From: Rhynchopus sp. YZ270_cl-10
Taxonomy: Eukaryota > Euglenozoa > Diplonemea > Diplonemida > Diplonemidae
DNA: 64,000 bases
Reading direction: 5' to 3'
Assembly: GCA_964035575.1 (NCBI GenBank)
Contig: OZ037837.1
Coordinates: forward strand, 1,860,001-1,924,000
The translations under genes and the position numbers were made by a program. Under the pieces are notes generated by a model. The model did no database searches. It saw only the letters and a list, made by a program, of their open reading frames with translations, and was not told the DNA's origin. Shown piece by piece: positions 44,836-54,700 of this stretch (its first letter is position 1; every line of letters begins with the position of its first letter).

Positions 44836-44910
44836 TGGTAGGGCAGGAGGGCGGACCTTGCCCTACCAGGAAAAAAAACCAAATTTAATAGGTATGGCGA
44901 ATGCCATACC
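44836..44910 (+). repeat. hairpins in the right subterminal region of the giant element
   Basis: A perfect 12-bp stem (CCTGGTAGGGCA ... TGCCCTACCAGG) and an 8-bp stem (GGTATGGC-GAAT-GCCATACC). The first stem shares its arm with the left subterminal region. It may be a transposase-binding or hairpin structure. Confidence 0.7.
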
Positions 44911-44923
44911 AGCCTGATCAGGC

Positions 44924-44935
44924 ACGACAGCACTG
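44924..44935 (-). repeat. right terminal inverted repeat of the giant element
   Basis: ACGACAGCACTG, the inverted partner of 22195-22206 with one difference. Confidence 0.88.
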
Positions 44936-45376
44936 CTTGCAGTCTCCACACGTCAGACCTCCGGCACACTGGGAGTTTCACAGCTTGCAGTTGGTGACAT
45001 GGAAAAAACATAGCCTTTCACCAGATGAGCTCACGACTCACGACACTGACGACGGCACTGGAGCAGAGTGGAGGGAGTCTGGTGACGCTGCTTGGGAACT
45101 GTGTATGGGTGGAATTCCCGTAAGGCGTATTGCTTTCTCTCAAATATGTGCCTGTCTTTTGAGGTTGTTTACACTTGAAAAATCATTTTACGACGGAGTT
45201 GGGCGCTGTGCGAGGAGGCTGTGCGTGACGGGGTTGTGTGTCTGTGCCAGCCTCCTGAAGGGACAACACTGCCGTCTGCACTTGAAGACGTTCTTGTGCA
45301 ACACAAGGGTTGTGACCGGGTGCTTGAGGCACAGGACAACAGGTAACACAGCAATGTGTTTTAGCTGTGCTCTTGC
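44936..45376 (+). pseudogene. cyclase C 3' tail, second part
   Basis: It resumes at CTTGCAGTCTCC and matches the end of cyclase A (4501-5027), including the second cyclase-fold domain. A middle portion is replaced by about 80 bp (GTATTGCTTTCTCTCAAATATG), a replacement shared with the tail of D. The first 8 bp (44936-44943) are the right target-site duplication of the giant element. Confidence 0.85.
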
Positions 45377-45560
45377 GACTACCAGGTGTTCACTGTTAGG
45401 CAGTTGCAGCGCAACTGAGCACAATTACACCACAATTACAGCACAATTGCAGCAGCCCAAAACGGTACACTTTTGTGATTTTTCGTGATTTTTTGTGATC
45501 GAGAGAATTTGAAAATATTTTTTGTGAATATTTTTTCCCACCACCCCCTGTCGCTACCCC

Positions 45561-45951
45561 ACCTGCATTCTTTTCCAAGAAGTGCTTTTTTTTGTCCCTT
45601 CAACACACACGTTCTGTCTTTGTACACTACAGTTGGACAAGAAACTTGGCGACCAAAATAATTAGCGACCAAATAATATTGGCGGATTTTTTTGTCGACA
45701 ATATTACTTGGTAGGATAGTGGTTCTTAGTCACATTGGTTGGGAAGTAGCTTTTTTCGCAACGTTTGGTAATGTTTTTGTGCCTCCCTTCGACTCACTAT
45801 GTGCATTTTTGGGTGTCTGCATGAGTGCGTGGTGCGGAGCTAATGTCTTTCCCCACTCTCCCGCATCCTCTTGCCCACAGCACCCAGTCCCCACAAGAAC
45901 ACCACACCACAACAGGAACCCTACACGTGACGGGAGCGGCTGTGTGGTGGG
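45561..45951 (+). promoter_or_regulatory. 5' block of cyclase D, interrupted
   Basis: 45561-45630 and 45848-45951 match the 5' block of A, B and C. About 215 bp between them are unrelated and replace the GAACACTATGTGTCAC part. The pyrimidine tract and CAG (AG 45879-45880) are intact, 71 nt before the ATG. Confidence 0.55.
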
Positions 45952-47721
45952 ATGCAATGTCTCAATGCAGTGCTGTCGATGGACGGGACACTCAGCAGCA
46001 AGGCCAGAGAGAGGCGCACCAGGTTTTTTATCTTTGCCAGTGTCTGTCTATTTGCGCTTTTGGTGAACTTTGCAGGCTCGTTTTCGATGCATATGAAGAT
46101 CCCAATCTATCTGGCTGCGACTGTGTTCTGCCTTATTGGAGTTAGCATTGCTGTTTGTGCAGTGCTGTGCAGGTTTCGGCTGAACACACATCTGGTGGTA
46201 GGTGCACTGTACTTGGTAGCGGTTGGCTTCCTGCTGCTTGACTTCGGAGGCCGTGCAATGTCGGTAACACAATGGCCGTTGCTTGTGCTCGTAATCGACA
46301 TGTTGCTTGTGATGCAGGTGCCTGCACGGTACAGCTTGGGGCTCGTCTGTTTCATAGTTCTGTGGCTTCTCCTGCTTGGTGTTGAGGAGAGCTTCAGGTT
46401 TGGTCTGTTTGACCTGCCAGTAATGCCAGCACAGGAGGGTGAGTACGGGCGACAGTATTTTCATGACATGCGTTACCACTGTGCCACTCTGCCGTGTCCA
46501 GTGACGTTTCCTTCTTCTGGCCTGATGGGATCGCTGACGGTCTTTGTCATTGACTTCATCGTGACTCGAGGCTTCGCACACGAAGTGCTGAAGGAGCAGG
46601 CATCAATGGAGCGGACGATCAACACTGTGCAGGAGATTGCCTCACTCCTGGCTTCCTACGACGTGGAGAAGGTGGCAGAGCTGCTGGAGGCACACAGAGA
46701 CGAGCTGCCTGAGGGGATGAGTGCAGCGCTGCGTGCGTTGGAGAAGAACCTGCGGTCATACAAAGCGTACCTGCCTCAGACGTGTCTGCTTGTGGGTGAA
46801 GAAGTGGCTGATGAAGGCAGCGAAGTACAGTCTGAGAGTGGACATTATACAGATGCGACTGATTCACATTGCACTTCTGAAAGTGAACATTCTGCAAGCG
46901 TGCGTTACGTTCCTCTTGGGCTGTCGTCTGTGAAGGCCACGCTACTGACGGTGCACATCAAAGACACGTTGCGTTTCTTGGATGAGGACTGTGCACTCTT
47001 CTCCTCCTTCTTCACAACCCTTCTTCTGAAGACGTTGCAAGCAACAGAGTCATACCGTGGGATGGTGGACGTGTTCGTCGGTGACAAGGTGCACTGCTCC
47101 TTCAACACGTCAAAGAGATGTGCGAACCACGCCACCTCAGCACTGCACACAGCAGCAGTGTTGATGAAGGGATTGATGCCGTCGCAGGTGAACATCGGTG
47201 TTGCATCTGGGAAGGTGCTGCGTGGTGAGATGGGATGTGACGTGATGCGCCGCTTCAGCATGGTGGGCACACTTGTGCGTGACGTGCATGGGATGGAACA
47301 TGCAGGACGTATCCTTGGCTGCGACGTGCTCTGCAACCGTATGTGCTTCAGCGATGCCGAGTGTGAACACGTGCTGCGCTTGCTTCCGTGCAAGGTGGAC
47401 GTGTCTGCAACCTGTGCGGAACATGAAGTGGTGGCTGAGCTTCTTCTGCACGACACACCTTCGGACAGTCCTGCAGAGGAATGGATGTACACCATCGGGA
47501 GGAACAGTGAGTGGGAGCACTACAACACAGCAGTGCGGAAGTACCTGAGAGGCGACGTGTCTGCTGCAGCAGTTGAAGAGGCTGCACAGGGTTGTCCTTG
47601 TTCACGGAGCCCGTTGAGCGTGCATCCCTCGACAGTGAAGGGCGGGCTTCTGAGCGTGGCCTTGGCACGACCGCTGCAGGACAATGAACGGGGTGATGCA
47701 ATTAGTTTGTTATCTACATGA
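45952..47721 (+). CDS. membrane cyclase-homology protein D, probably catalytically dead
   Basis: 589 residues: six membrane spans, LRSYKAYLP linker, one degenerate cyclase-fold domain and an EEWMYTIG tail. It is almost identical to C from the linker onward. As in C, the first metal Asp is His (LTVHIKD), FVGDKVHCSFN is kept and the Asn/Arg catalytic pair is missing (RDVHG). The last residues (ERGDAISLLST) differ from B and C (ERADGVDDVCYLNDS), so the stop regions evolve freely. Likely membrane-located; no enzymatic activity is expected. Confidence 0.85.
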   Translation: MQCLNAVLSMDGTLSSKARERRTRFFIFASVCLFALLVNFAGSFSMHMKIPIYLAATVFCLIGVSIAVCAVLCRFRLNTHLVVGALYLVAVGFLLLDFGGRAMSVTQWPLLVLVIDMLLVMQVPARYSLGLVCFIVLWLLLLGVEESFRFGLFDLPVMPAQEGEYGRQYFHDMRYHCATLPCPVTFPSSGLMGSLTVFVIDFIVTRGFAHEVLKEQASMERTINTVQEIASLLASYDVEKVAELLEAHRDELPEGMSAALRALEKNLRSYKAYLPQTCLLVGEEVADEGSEVQSESGHYTDATDSHCTSESEHSASVRYVPLGLSSVKATLLTVHIKDTLRFLDEDCALFSSFFTTLLLKTLQATESYRGMVDVFVGDKVHCSFNTSKRCANHATSALHTAAVLMKGLMPSQVNIGVASGKVLRGEMGCDVMRRFSMVGTLVRDVHGMEHAGRILGCDVLCNRMCFSDAECEHVLRLLPCKVDVSATCAEHEVVAELLLHDTPSDSPAEEWMYTIGRNSEWEHYNTAVRKYLRGDVSAAAVEEAAQGCPCSRSPLSVHPSTVKGGLLSVALARPLQDNERGDAISLLST

Positions 47722-48161
47722 TTCGTGACCATCAGGAGATGCTGAAGATCATCTTGTGAACTCTTCTTTTTTTAGAACGAACCTTTGTGAGGACCAGGGA
47801 ACTATGAGAAGAACCACCTTTGCGAGTCTTGCCAAACGGAATACTAGTCTTGGTGGAGGGGGTCTGGTGACGCTGCTTGGGATCCCAAAGTGTTTTTGGA
47901 TGAAAGCCCGTAAAGCCGCCAGGGGTATTGCTTTCTCTCAAATATGTGCCTGTGTTTTGAGGTTTTTTGCACTTGAAAAATATTTTTGCGTCGGAGTTGG
48001 GCGCTGTGCGAGGAGGCTGTGCGTGACGGGGTTGTGTGTCTGTACGAGCCTCCTAAAGGGACAACACTGCCGTCTGCACTTGAAGACGTTCTTGTGCAAC
48101 ACAAGGGTTGTTACCGGGTGCTTGAGGCACAGGACAACAGGGAACGCGACAATGTGTTTTA
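47722..48161 (+). pseudogene. cyclase tail remnant behind D
   Basis: Matches the end of cyclase A (final ACGCGACAATGTGTTTTAG), with the same 80-bp replacement as the C tail (GTATTGCTTTCTCTCAAATATG at about 47929). It is not in frame with D. Confidence 0.82.
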
Positions 48162-48402
48162 GCTAGCCATGTGTTCACTGTTGGCAGTTGCAGCCTTTGT
48201 GTGTATGGCCCAAAGGTGCTTCCTGATGTATTCGTGTTATATTTTCCGAAGTGGGCAAAACAATTTCTGGGTGAAAGTCAAATTTACACTAATTTCGAGT
48301 TCGGGTTATTTTCTGTTCGAGAATTATGGGGGGCGGGGGAGTTATTATTTCTAAGGCTATGACTACTTACTAGCCATGGTGACATGTGGATGATTCATAT
48401 TA
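48162..48402. other. intergenic, no gene seen
   Basis: It starts with GTGTTCACTGTTGGCAGTTGCAGC, also found after the C tail at about 45386. Nothing else is recognised. Confidence 0.6.
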
Positions 48403-48500
48403 CCTCATCCACACACCTGCATTCTTTTCCAAGAAGTGCATATTTTTGTCTCTATTACACACACATTCTGTCTTTGGTTACTATGTGTCACCCTCCCCGC
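48403..48500 (+). promoter_or_regulatory. cyclase-type 5' block upstream of the LamG giant gene
   Basis: About 98 bp closely match the cyclase 5' block (CATCCACACACCTGCATTC, AAGAAGTGCATATTTTTGTC, ATTCTGTCTTTG, ACTATGTGTCAC). Similarity ends before the CAG. It may be a shared promoter or regulatory block, or a duplication scar. Confidence 0.5.
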
Positions 48501-48768
48501 TTTCCTGGCTCAGCTGACATTGACACCTCTTTTCTTAGTCAATGCTCTGATGGTAGTCATACACTGAAGCGGACTAATTTTATTGTCTTTTGTAAAACTA
48601 CTTGTAGCATTAGCCCCCTGCATTCCGTCACCCTTTTTGTCAAAGTAATCATTTTTCTGTACAAAAACTCTCGTACAGCTCATGCTAGCGTTGTGAGGAT
48701 AACAATGCGCATACTGCCATTGTCCCTTTTGATGCAATGTCGCCATCTGTCGCTCACCACACAACCTC

Positions 48769-51700
48769 ATGCATCCATACAGAATCATGGCAGTATCTGT
48801 CCACATAATGCTGTTTCTGGCTGCATTCTGTGCAGTTGTCCTGTGTACATCCGCTGCGGCTTCTCCTCTGGCACCGATCGATCCCAGCTGCACACTGAAG
48901 ACCGTGGTTGAGTTCCATGAAGAGAGCGACTTCAACACATCGCAGCCGACCTACTTCGGGGGTGGTGTGGTCCTGCAGGCGAAGGTGAATGTAGCGGAGT
49001 TCCGATGGAACCAGACTGTGGTGATGTTCGGGAACGTGCTTGCTGCCGACATGGTGTGCTTGAGGCATGCGCAAAACGGCGGCATCTCCTTCACCTCCTC
49101 TGCCTCTGACGGTTCTGCCGCGACGATCACCTCTGGACCTGTTGGGTTGAATGAGAACCTCAGTGTGCACGTATCGATCCTCGAGAGTGGAATATGTTAT
49201 CTGTACATCAACAGCATCTTAGAGGCGGTTGGGAACTGCCCCGTCCCTGCGCTGGTGGTGCGTTGGGAGAACCGTGTGCGCGAGTCTGCCCCTGATTACG
49301 TAGCCATGAGCGGGACTGTGAGTGATTTGAAACTGAGTGCCTGTGTCGTCTTGCCGCCGCCTACAGCATACCCAGCACCGGACTGCGCACTGCAGGCTGT
49401 GGTGGGGTTTGAAGACGAGAAGGATTTCAACCAGTCGCAGCCGCTGTACTTCGGGGGTGGGGTGGTGATGGAGGCTGATATCGAGATCATCGTTGAAGCG
49501 TCTGAGGATCAGCCAATAATTCCCATTTTTACGTTTGGCGATTGGATAGGGCAGGGTCTGCGGTACGACGTTTCGCTGAAGCAGACGCTCACCTCGCTGC
49601 AGTTTTCTCACGGAAGCGACACTGTGAGGGCACCTAAGCCGCTGAGTCCCAGCACATCGCACCGGGTGTACATCACGATGATGCCACTGACCCCCGATAC
49701 CACCACTGCGATGTGCTTTATATTCGTCGATGGTGTGCTTGAGGCCCAAGGCATTTCTCCCGTCCCAGGCATGTTGGTGCGCTGGCAGAACCGTATTGGG
49801 CAGTCTTTCTCGCGCAACGATCCGAATATGGACGGCAGTGTGAGGAACTTCAAGCTGAGTGCCTGCAACGTGTTGCCAGCACCAACAGAACAGGAGGCAC
49901 CGACGTGCACTCTGTCCACTGCAGTGGCGTTTCAAAACGAGAATGAGTTTAACGAGTCGCAGCCGACCTACTTCGGGGGTGGGGTTGTGATCGAGGCGAA
50001 GGTGACGTTGACAGAGTACGTAGATGGGTCCAACATCTTCAGCTTTGGGATGTGCGGGGAGGCGGTGGAGTGCCCTGTGAGCCTGAGCCAGCATCTCGAG
50101 GGCCTCTCGTTCACGACTCAAACAGGAGGTCCGATAGTTACGCCGTTGCCGTTCGGGCTGAACGTGGAGCGGCATGTGTACATCGCCGTGGTTCCTTCTG
50201 GCCAATCTGCGACGTGCTACATCTACATCGATGGAGTGAAGCAGACGCAGGGTACGTGCGATGCTCCGTACCTGATGGTGCGCTATCTGAACCGCATTGG
50301 GAAGTCGCGTTCCACTGCGCTGGATATGAAAGGGGAAGTCAGGGATTTCCAGCTGCGTGCCTGCAACGTGCTGCCAGCACCAACGAACTACCCGTCGCCG
50401 AACTGCGCACTGCAGACTGTTGCGGAGTTTACGGATGAGAGTGAGTTCAACCAGTCGCAGGCGACGTACTTTGGGGGTGGGATTGTGGTGGAGGCAACGG
50501 TGGCGGTCTTGGAGGAGACAGACGGCGCCCCCGTGTTTGGGTTCAGCAACGGAATAGGGGTGGAGGCGGTGATGCTGAGGTCGAGCGGGCGTGGCAGGCT
50601 TGCGTTCACGTCGACACCTCAGACCATCACAGCTGCACGCGAGGTTGGTGTGGGTGTGGAGCACCGTGTGTACGTTTCCATTGTTCCGATCCAAGGAAGC
50701 GTGGAGAGTTGGTGCTATCTCTACGTCGACGGGCTGCCAGAGATGCAGGGCAGATGCCAGGTTCCGCCGCTTGCAATACGTTGGGAGAATAAAATTGCGA
50801 AGGGTAACAACTTGCCCAACTGGAACGGGACAGTCGGGAACTTCAAAATGAGCGCATGCGACGTGCTTCCGGCGCCAACGCAGTTCCCAACACCGAACTG
50901 CACACTGCACGACGTGGTGGAGCTGCTGGGGGAGAGTGAGTTCGATCCGTTCCAGGCGACGTACTTCGGGGGTGGGGTTGTGATCGAGGCGAAGGTGACC
51001 CTCACAGAGTACGCGCTCTACTCAATGGTGTTTGGCTTCAACAATGCTTTGTCCACCGCTGCAATGGTCCTGAGTCAGAGCGGGTCAGGGCTGCTCTCGC
51101 TCATGTCCACATCCCAAGCTCAGCCGCTCAGATCCTTCCGACCCTTCGGGCTGAATGTGGAGCGCACTGTGCACATTGTCAGTGTCCCTAGCATCGACAG
51201 CTCAACGGCCACCTGCTTTATCTACATTGACGGCCTAATGGAAGCCCAGGGCGAATGCCCAGTGACACCAGTGCTGGAGCGAAGGGACAACCACATTGGG
51301 CAAATGTCAGAGCAGGTGAAAGACTTCAAGGTGCGTGCATGCCATGTCTTGACACCTTCGCACTTCCCCGAGCCGACGTGCACCCTCTCCACTGCAGTGG
51401 CGTTTCAAAACGAGAGTGAGTTCAACCAGTCGCAGACTACTGACTTCGGGGGTGGGATGGTGATAGAGGCGAAGGTGCTGTTCACGGAGTACGCGGAAGG
51501 GACGCAACCTGTGTTCAGCTTCAGCAACGGCCACTGGGATGCAGTGTCCTTGAGACAAGAGGGCGAGGGTGGGGGCCTCGTCTTCATCAGTGGCCCTGGC
51601 TATTCTTTCTACGTTCCTGGGCCGTTCGGACTGAATGTGGAGCGCAGTGTGTTCATTTCGATGGTTCCAAACCTGCCCGACAGCACGCAAGGCACGTGTT

Positions 51701-54700
51701 TCATTTATCTCGACGGAGTTCTCCAGGGACAAGGGGTATGCCCAGTGCCACAGGTCATGGCACGCTACACAAGCCGGGTTGGCATCGATGATTTCGGAAC
51801 CCTGCACGGCAACGTGAGTGAGTTCAAGCTGAGTGCCTGCAACGTGTTGCCAGCACCGAGTCAGTACCCCCCTCTGAACTGTGCAGCGCAGACTGTGGTG
51901 GAGTTCCAGTCAGAGAATGAGTTCAACGAGTCGCAGGCGACGTACTTCGGGGGTGGGATTGCGATCGAGGCAAAGGTGACGCTGACGTCGTACTCAGACT
52001 CTGCACCCATCTTCCTATCCTGCACAGGGGCGGAGAAAATGTGCATCCAGCTGAAGCAGAGCGATACTTCTCCCGGGCATTTGACCCTCGAAACCTTCTC
52101 CTCCACTGACCTGTCCAAAACAGTCACAAGCTTGATCCCACTTGGACGGAATGTCGAGCGCAGTGTGCACATCGCAGTCCAGCCGCTGGCCCCTTACAGC
52201 ACTGATGCCACATGCTTTATCTTCATCGACGGGGTGTACAACGTCAAGGGGGAGTGCTACGTGCCCCCTTTGGTGCTGCGCAGACACAATCTCATCGCAA
52301 AGTCCCTCACCCCCAGGGTGCACGCGGGGGTGAATGTGAGGAAGTTCAGCCTCCGAGCGTGCACAGTGCTAGAGGCACCGACACAGTACCCCGCACCGGC
52401 CTGCAGCCTCTCCACGGTGCTGGAGTTTAAGGAAGAGAGCGAGTACAACCAGTCCCAGTTCACGTACTTCGGGGGCGAGGTCGTGATTGAAGCGAACGTG
52501 ACACTCACATCCTACACAAGCGATGCTGACATATTGCTTGTGGGCAACATAGACGGATCCATGGTCATGTCACTTACGGTGACCTCGGGGTCGAAGCTGG
52601 CCTTCACCACACCGGACAAGAACGGCTGGGCGAGCTCCGTAGTGTCGTCGACGAGTTTTGGTGTGGGTGTGGAGCGGTACGTCTACGTGTCTGCGCAGGT
52701 GTCCGACGACGGTACCTCGTCCTTTTGCTATCTTTACATCGACGGCGTGCTTCACGCCGTAAAGGAGTGCACCCTTCCTGCTTCCGGTATTAGGTGGCGT
52801 AACTTCATCGGAAGAGACATCGAGGGTCGGGCCAACCTTCCCGGTACTGTGCGTGACTTCAAGCTGAATGGCTGCCACGTCAAGACACCACCTACAGCGT
52901 ACCCAGCACCGGACTGCGAACTTAAGACTGTGGTGGAGTTCGTAGACCTGAGTCAGTACAACCAGTCGCAGGCGACGTACTTCGGGGGCGGGATCGAGGT
53001 GGAGCTGAAGCTGCGCCTCACAGAGTACGTGGATTCTGCGGACGTGTTTTTCTTCGGAAACGTTGTCGGGGGCTACCGGACAAAGGAGTCCTCAGTGCTG
53101 ACTGTGCAATCAGGGCTGCTCACTTTCTTTCCCCCTGGTGACAATAGCGGCGGGATGAAAGCATTGCACCGACTTGAACTGAACGTGGAATACAACATCC
53201 GTATGGCTGTTGCACTTTACGCTGGTTGTGTACTATTCATTGACGGGGAGCTGCAGGCACTTCTCGACTCCTGGGTGTACGTGAGCAACCCTGTGCTGAA
53301 CTGGCAGAATTATATTGGCCGGGGTATAAACGGCACTGTGAGAGATTTCAAATTGGCTGCCTGCAAGCAATCTGTGCTGCCAGCACCATCACTGCTCCCG
53401 GCTCCGAACTGCACACTGCACACTGCGGTTCAGTTTACGGAAAAGAGCGACTACAACAGAACGCAGATGACCCAATTCGGGGGTGGGCTTGTCATCAGGG
53501 CGAAGGTGATGGTGAGACAGTACCTGTCTTCGTCTATCATGCAGTTCAGCACGTACTATGGGTACAACGAGATGGGCCTGAAACTGGGTTATGATGGCAG
53601 GATCTCGTTGATAACCTCCCAAACGTACTACTCAGGCGCAGAGAGTGACCCGTCCATCATCACCACTACTGACCCCATAGGGCTAAACGTCGAGCGGTCA
53701 ATCTACGTTACCATAGCCACAGATGGCGACGGAGCTCACTACGGGGGGGGAAGGTGCTACATCTATGTGGATGATGTCTTGCAGGCCCAAGGGGGCTGCC
53801 TTGCCCCGCTGCTGGTGGTTCGGCAAGAGGAAATTGTTGCACCTCTGCGCGGTACAGTGCGGGACTACAAACTGTCTTCATGCGTTGTCTTGCGAGCGCC
53901 GACGCAGTTCCCAGGGAACTGCTCACTGAAAACTGTGGTGGAGTTCAAGGAGCAGAGCGACTTCAACACATCGCAGGCGACCTACTTCGGGGGTGGGGTG
54001 TCCATCGACCTAAAGCTGAAGGTCTTCGGCACGGAAAACTATCGGTCCTCTGTGTTTCAGTTTGGGAACTACGGGGAGGACGACAGCATCGCTCTTGTAC
54101 TCATACCAAGCCGCAATCCTCCCAAGGCGAACATGATCACCCCAGGCGATCATGGTCACGGGACTGACGCTGATGTTTTCATTGGGACGGATGTGGAGCG
54201 CAGCATTCACCTCTCCATCATCCCCACGTACTACGACGCGGAAGGGAACACAAACGCCACATGCTACTTCTTCGTGGATGGGATACTCCAGTACAGGTAT
54301 AAGTGCAATTTTCCGGCGCTGGATGTCCGGTGGCTGAGCCTCATCGGAAGGGCACCGGATGACAAGAAGCAGAACCTCAATGGGACTGTGAGGGACTTCA
54401 CGCTGCGTGCATGCGACGTGCTGCCAGCACCAACGCAGTTCCCGTCGCCGAACTGCACACTGCAGACTGTGGTTGAGGTGAGCGACGAGAGTGCTTTCAA
54501 CAGGTCGCAGGCGACGTACTTTGGGGGTGGTATTACGATTGAGGCAAAGGTGCTGTTTACGTCGTACACAGAGCGGGAGATGTCCGTGTTCCGGTTCTGC
54601 GATAGCTCTACGCGTGAATGCGTGTCTCTGGTGCAGTATGGGGAAGGGTTGCTCCGCTTCACAAGCGGCCAGAGCACGATGACGACTAAGAGTGCGTTCG

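Larger units (their letters stand above)
22195..44935. mobile_element. 22.7-kb hAT-type element or hAT-bounded composite insertion
   Basis: The left end is CAGTGCTGTCGC and the right end is its inverted partner, CAGTGCTGTCGT when read inward. Both are flanked by the 8-bp duplication CTTGCAGT. An 8-bp duplication and ends starting CAG-N-G are hallmarks of the hAT superfamily. Both subterminal regions hold CCTGGTAGGGCA and AAATTTAATAGG motifs. Removing the segment restores the cyclase tail exactly as in cyclase A. Inside are an intact ubiquitin protease gene, two broken genes, a Tc1/mariner-like and a piggyBac-like element, SINE-like repeats and satellites. No hAT transposase (RNase H-like or dimerisation domain) is recognisable. 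It may be non-autonomous, or it may have grown by nested insertion into a small hAT element. Confidence 0.85.

Noticed and set aside
22195-44935. Two independent small hAT insertions instead of one unit
   Set aside because: The cyclase tail resumes at the same base with a single 8-bp duplication, which requires one insertion at this site, although later growth inside it is possible.
48384-48911. A 175-codon plus-strand frame overlapping the start of the giant gene
   Set aside because: It overlaps the signal peptide region in another frame, and its translation shows no family features.
49219-50910. A 563-codon minus-strand frame, and further long minus-strand frames to 63995
   Set aside because: They are the antisense of the LamG repeats, whose plus frame is open for 15 kb with conserved motifs.
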